From: Clostridia bacterium
Lineage (GTDB): Bacteria > Bacillota > Clostridia > Christensenellales > Aristaeellaceae
Direction of reading: 5' to 3'
Assembly (NCBI GenBank): GCA_024404245.1
Contig: JAKSQH010000003.1
Location: forward strand, 1 to 64,000
DNA length: 64,000 nucleotides
Each line of letters starts with the position of its first letter. The stretch's first letter is position 1. The position numbers and the translations under genes were made by a program. Shown one piece after another: positions 62,578 to 64,000 of the stretch. The notes under the pieces were generated by a model that saw only the letters and a list, made by a program, of their open reading frames with translations, searched no databases and was not told the DNA's origin.

Positions 62578-64000
62578 TTACTCCAGCGTTTTCAGCAGTT
62601 CATCGTTCAGGAATGCCTTGAAAGCGCCGGTTTCTTTCGCGGGAACCGCGCCTTCGGAAAGAAAGTGCATTTCACCGCGGTTCGCGGAGGTATAGCTTTC
62701 CCAGCGGGGCAGCGGTGTGCCGTCAGCGTCATTGCCGTTGGGATCGCCGGTTTTGATGAAGTTGACCCAGTACATGCTCATCTGCCGGGCAAGGTCGTAA
62801 TGATGACCGCGATAGGCACGGCTGCACTTGGCCAGCGTTTCAAACCAGAACCACAGATCGCAGCTGTGGAAGGTACCGGGATTGTCATCACCCGGAATAT
62901 CCGGATCGAACAGGTAATAGTAGGAAGCGTTCGGATTTTCCTGTTTTTCCTCACCCAGGAACGCGGCCTTGACCGCGCTTTCAATCGCGCTGACGGGCGC
63001 GTAGCCCATGTCTGTTTTCACATGCGCTTCGGGGAAGGAAAGGAAGGTTCCGGCTTCGTCACCGAAGACTTTTTCCGCCATTTCACGCAATTCGACCTCA
63101 TTCTTTGCCGGGAGGAACGCGCGGAACTCATTGCCTGTGTTGCCGGCCATAACAGGTACACGGACCCGCGTGCCGCGGGCAAACTTCAGCATCGGATCCT
63201 CATCACAGAAGCAGTTGTCCTGAATGATGGTGAACATACAGGAATGATCCACACGGAACTCGGCGTATTTGTCACGGATATAGAACGCGTCCAGCGCGCG
63301 CGCCTCTGCAAGTGTCTTTACTCCCAGGAAGTCAAAGAATGCGGTGCCGAGCTTTTCAGCTTCGGCGAGCGTTTTCGGAACCATGAAGGGGTTCGGCGCG
63401 TAGGGCGGACGGATCATGCCGCTCAGTACAATCGCTTTCTGGAAACGCCCCTCGTTTTTGTTGCAGGCCATCTGCGCCATTACGCTGCCGCCGCCGGCGG
63501 ACTGACCCGCGATGGTGATGTTCTTCGGATCGCCGCCGAAGGCAGCGATATTCCGGATGACCCACTCCAGACCGTATTGCTGGTCCAGAGAACCGAAGTT
63601 GGCGGGCGCGTCCGGCTGCTGTGCCGTCAGTTCCGGGTGAGCAAGGAAGCCCAACGCGCCAAGACGGTAGTTGACTGTAACGACCACAATGCCACGGCGT
63701 GCCAGACGCTCTCCGTCAAATTCCATCTCGGCGGTGTAGCCCCACTGGAAGCCGCCGCCGAAATACCACACCAGAACGGGCATTTTCTCATCGCCTGTTT
63801 TGGTTGAAGTCCAGATGTTCAGATACAGGTTGTCTTCACCCATGGGAATCTCGCTGTCCACATGCCATTCACGGCAGTAGATATCCGTGCCGAGAGCGGG
63901 TGTATCCTGAACGGAGATGGGCGCGAAGGTATAGCAGTCACGAATCCCGTCCCAGTCCGCGCAGGGCTGGGGAGCACGCCAGCGGTTTTCGCCTGTGGGC
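62578..64000 (-). CDS. Type-B carboxylesterase/lipase, 5'-truncated by window edge
   Basis: About 473 residues are visible; the frame stays open to the window end, so the start lies beyond it. The edge sequence reads RWRAPQPCADWDGIRDC, the usual N-terminal region of this family. The catalytic nucleophile Ser is in GQSAGGGSV, the acid Glu in AGNTGNEFRAF, and the His in FHSCDLWFWF. Oxyanion-hole glycines are in WYFGGGFQWG. This is an alpha/beta hydrolase of the acetyl/choline-esterase superfamily that removes ester side groups; with the GH43 next door a role on decorated xylan or arabinan is a fair guess. An internal start at 63861 exists but the longer frame is clearly coding. Confidence 0.9.
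   Translation of the reverse strand, partial: PTGENRWRAPQPCADWDGIRDCYTFAPISVQDTPALGTDIYCREWHVDSEIPMGEDNLYLNIWTSTKTGDEKMPVLVWYFGGGFQWGYTAEMEFDGERLARRGIVVVTVNYRLGALGFLAHPELTAQQPDAPANFGSLDQQYGLEWVIRNIAAFGGDPKNITIAGQSAGGGSVMAQMACNKNEGRFQKAIVLSGMIRPPYAPNPFMVPKTLAEAEKLGTAFFDFLGVKTLAEARALDAFYIRDKYAEFRVDHSCMFTIIQDNCFCDEDPMLKFARGTRVRVPVMAGNTGNEFRAFLPAKNEVELREMAEKVFGDEAGTFLSFPEAHVKTDMGYAPVSAIESAVKAAFLGEEKQENPNASYYYLFDPDIPGDDNPGTFHSCDLWFWFETLAKCSRAYRGHHYDLARQMSMYWVNFIKTGDPNGNDADGTPLPRWESYTSANRGEMHFLSEGAVPAKETGAFKAFLNDELLKTLE

Noticed and set aside
1..64000. Mobile elements, tRNA or rRNA genes, riboswitches of known class
   Set aside because: No transposase or integrase, cloverleaf, rRNA-like stretch or recognisable riboswitch core was seen on either strand; long leaders at 15171-15330 and 47335-47560 show only simple hairpins or promoters.

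Overview
The window looks like chromosomal DNA of an anaerobic, low-to-mid-GC Clostridia (Bacillota), probably a gut or rumen organism. The signs are strong AGGAGG-type ribosome binding sites, frequent TTG starts, canonical sigma-A promoters spaced 17 bp, UUCG/GCGA-capped terminators, lipobox-bearing solute-binding proteins, clostripain (C11) proteases, and small proteins typical of Clostridia. I saw no rRNA, tRNA, transposase, phage gene or CRISPR array. The genus cannot be fixed from this sequence alone.

Layout. 1-900: the 3' end of a protein with a long PTAEP-type repeat. 958-1836: an EamA permease. 2068-4737: a compact RiPP-like cassette (HPr-kinase-like ATPase, PqqD-like peptide-recognition protein, putative 66-aa precursor, radical SAM/SPASM enzyme). 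4899-8720: a 1273-aa c-di-GMP phosphodiesterase fusing a periplasmic-binding-protein-like domain, a degenerate GGDEF, an intact EAL and a C-terminal beta-solenoid-like domain. 9229-15170 (minus): a ferric/thiamine-type ABC importer followed by an M3 oligoendopeptidase, behind a consensus promoter. 15431-16450: an M42 aminopeptidase. 17322-24173: a PhnD-C-E-E-like importer with a 5'-nucleotidase-type phosphatase, a P-loop protein and a histidine phosphatase. 24413-31589: a LacI-controlled oligosaccharide importer with a cytoplasmic GH2 enzyme. 31798-32933: a split chromate-type transporter. 33062-34336: guanine deaminase.

34586-42099 holds an M50-like membrane protease, a small secreted protein, a large secreted C11 protease, a V8-like serine protease and an orphan Card1/Can2-like CARF nuclease. 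42287-47334 holds an EamA permease, small secreted proteins, an AlkZ-related protein, an MBL-fold hydrolase and a membrane diguanylate cyclase. 47670-51416 is a FIST / HD-GYP / PAS protein divergent from that cyclase. 51514-54420 (minus) is a MutS-like ATPase operon with a histidine phosphatase and two small proteins. 54665-57908: a MATE exporter, an NmrA-like reductase and a DUF1295-like membrane protein. 57969-64000 (minus): a membrane-anchored C11 protease with a Gln/Pro-rich tail, a GH43 enzyme and the 3' part of a carboxylesterase.

Main themes are carbohydrate capture (ABC + GH2, GH43, esterase), exported proteolysis (two C11 enzymes and one V8-like enzyme), and unusually architected c-di-GMP turnover (three large proteins). 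The best candidates for undescribed biology are the RiPP-like cassette, the four-part EAL protein and the CRISPR-less CARF nuclease.
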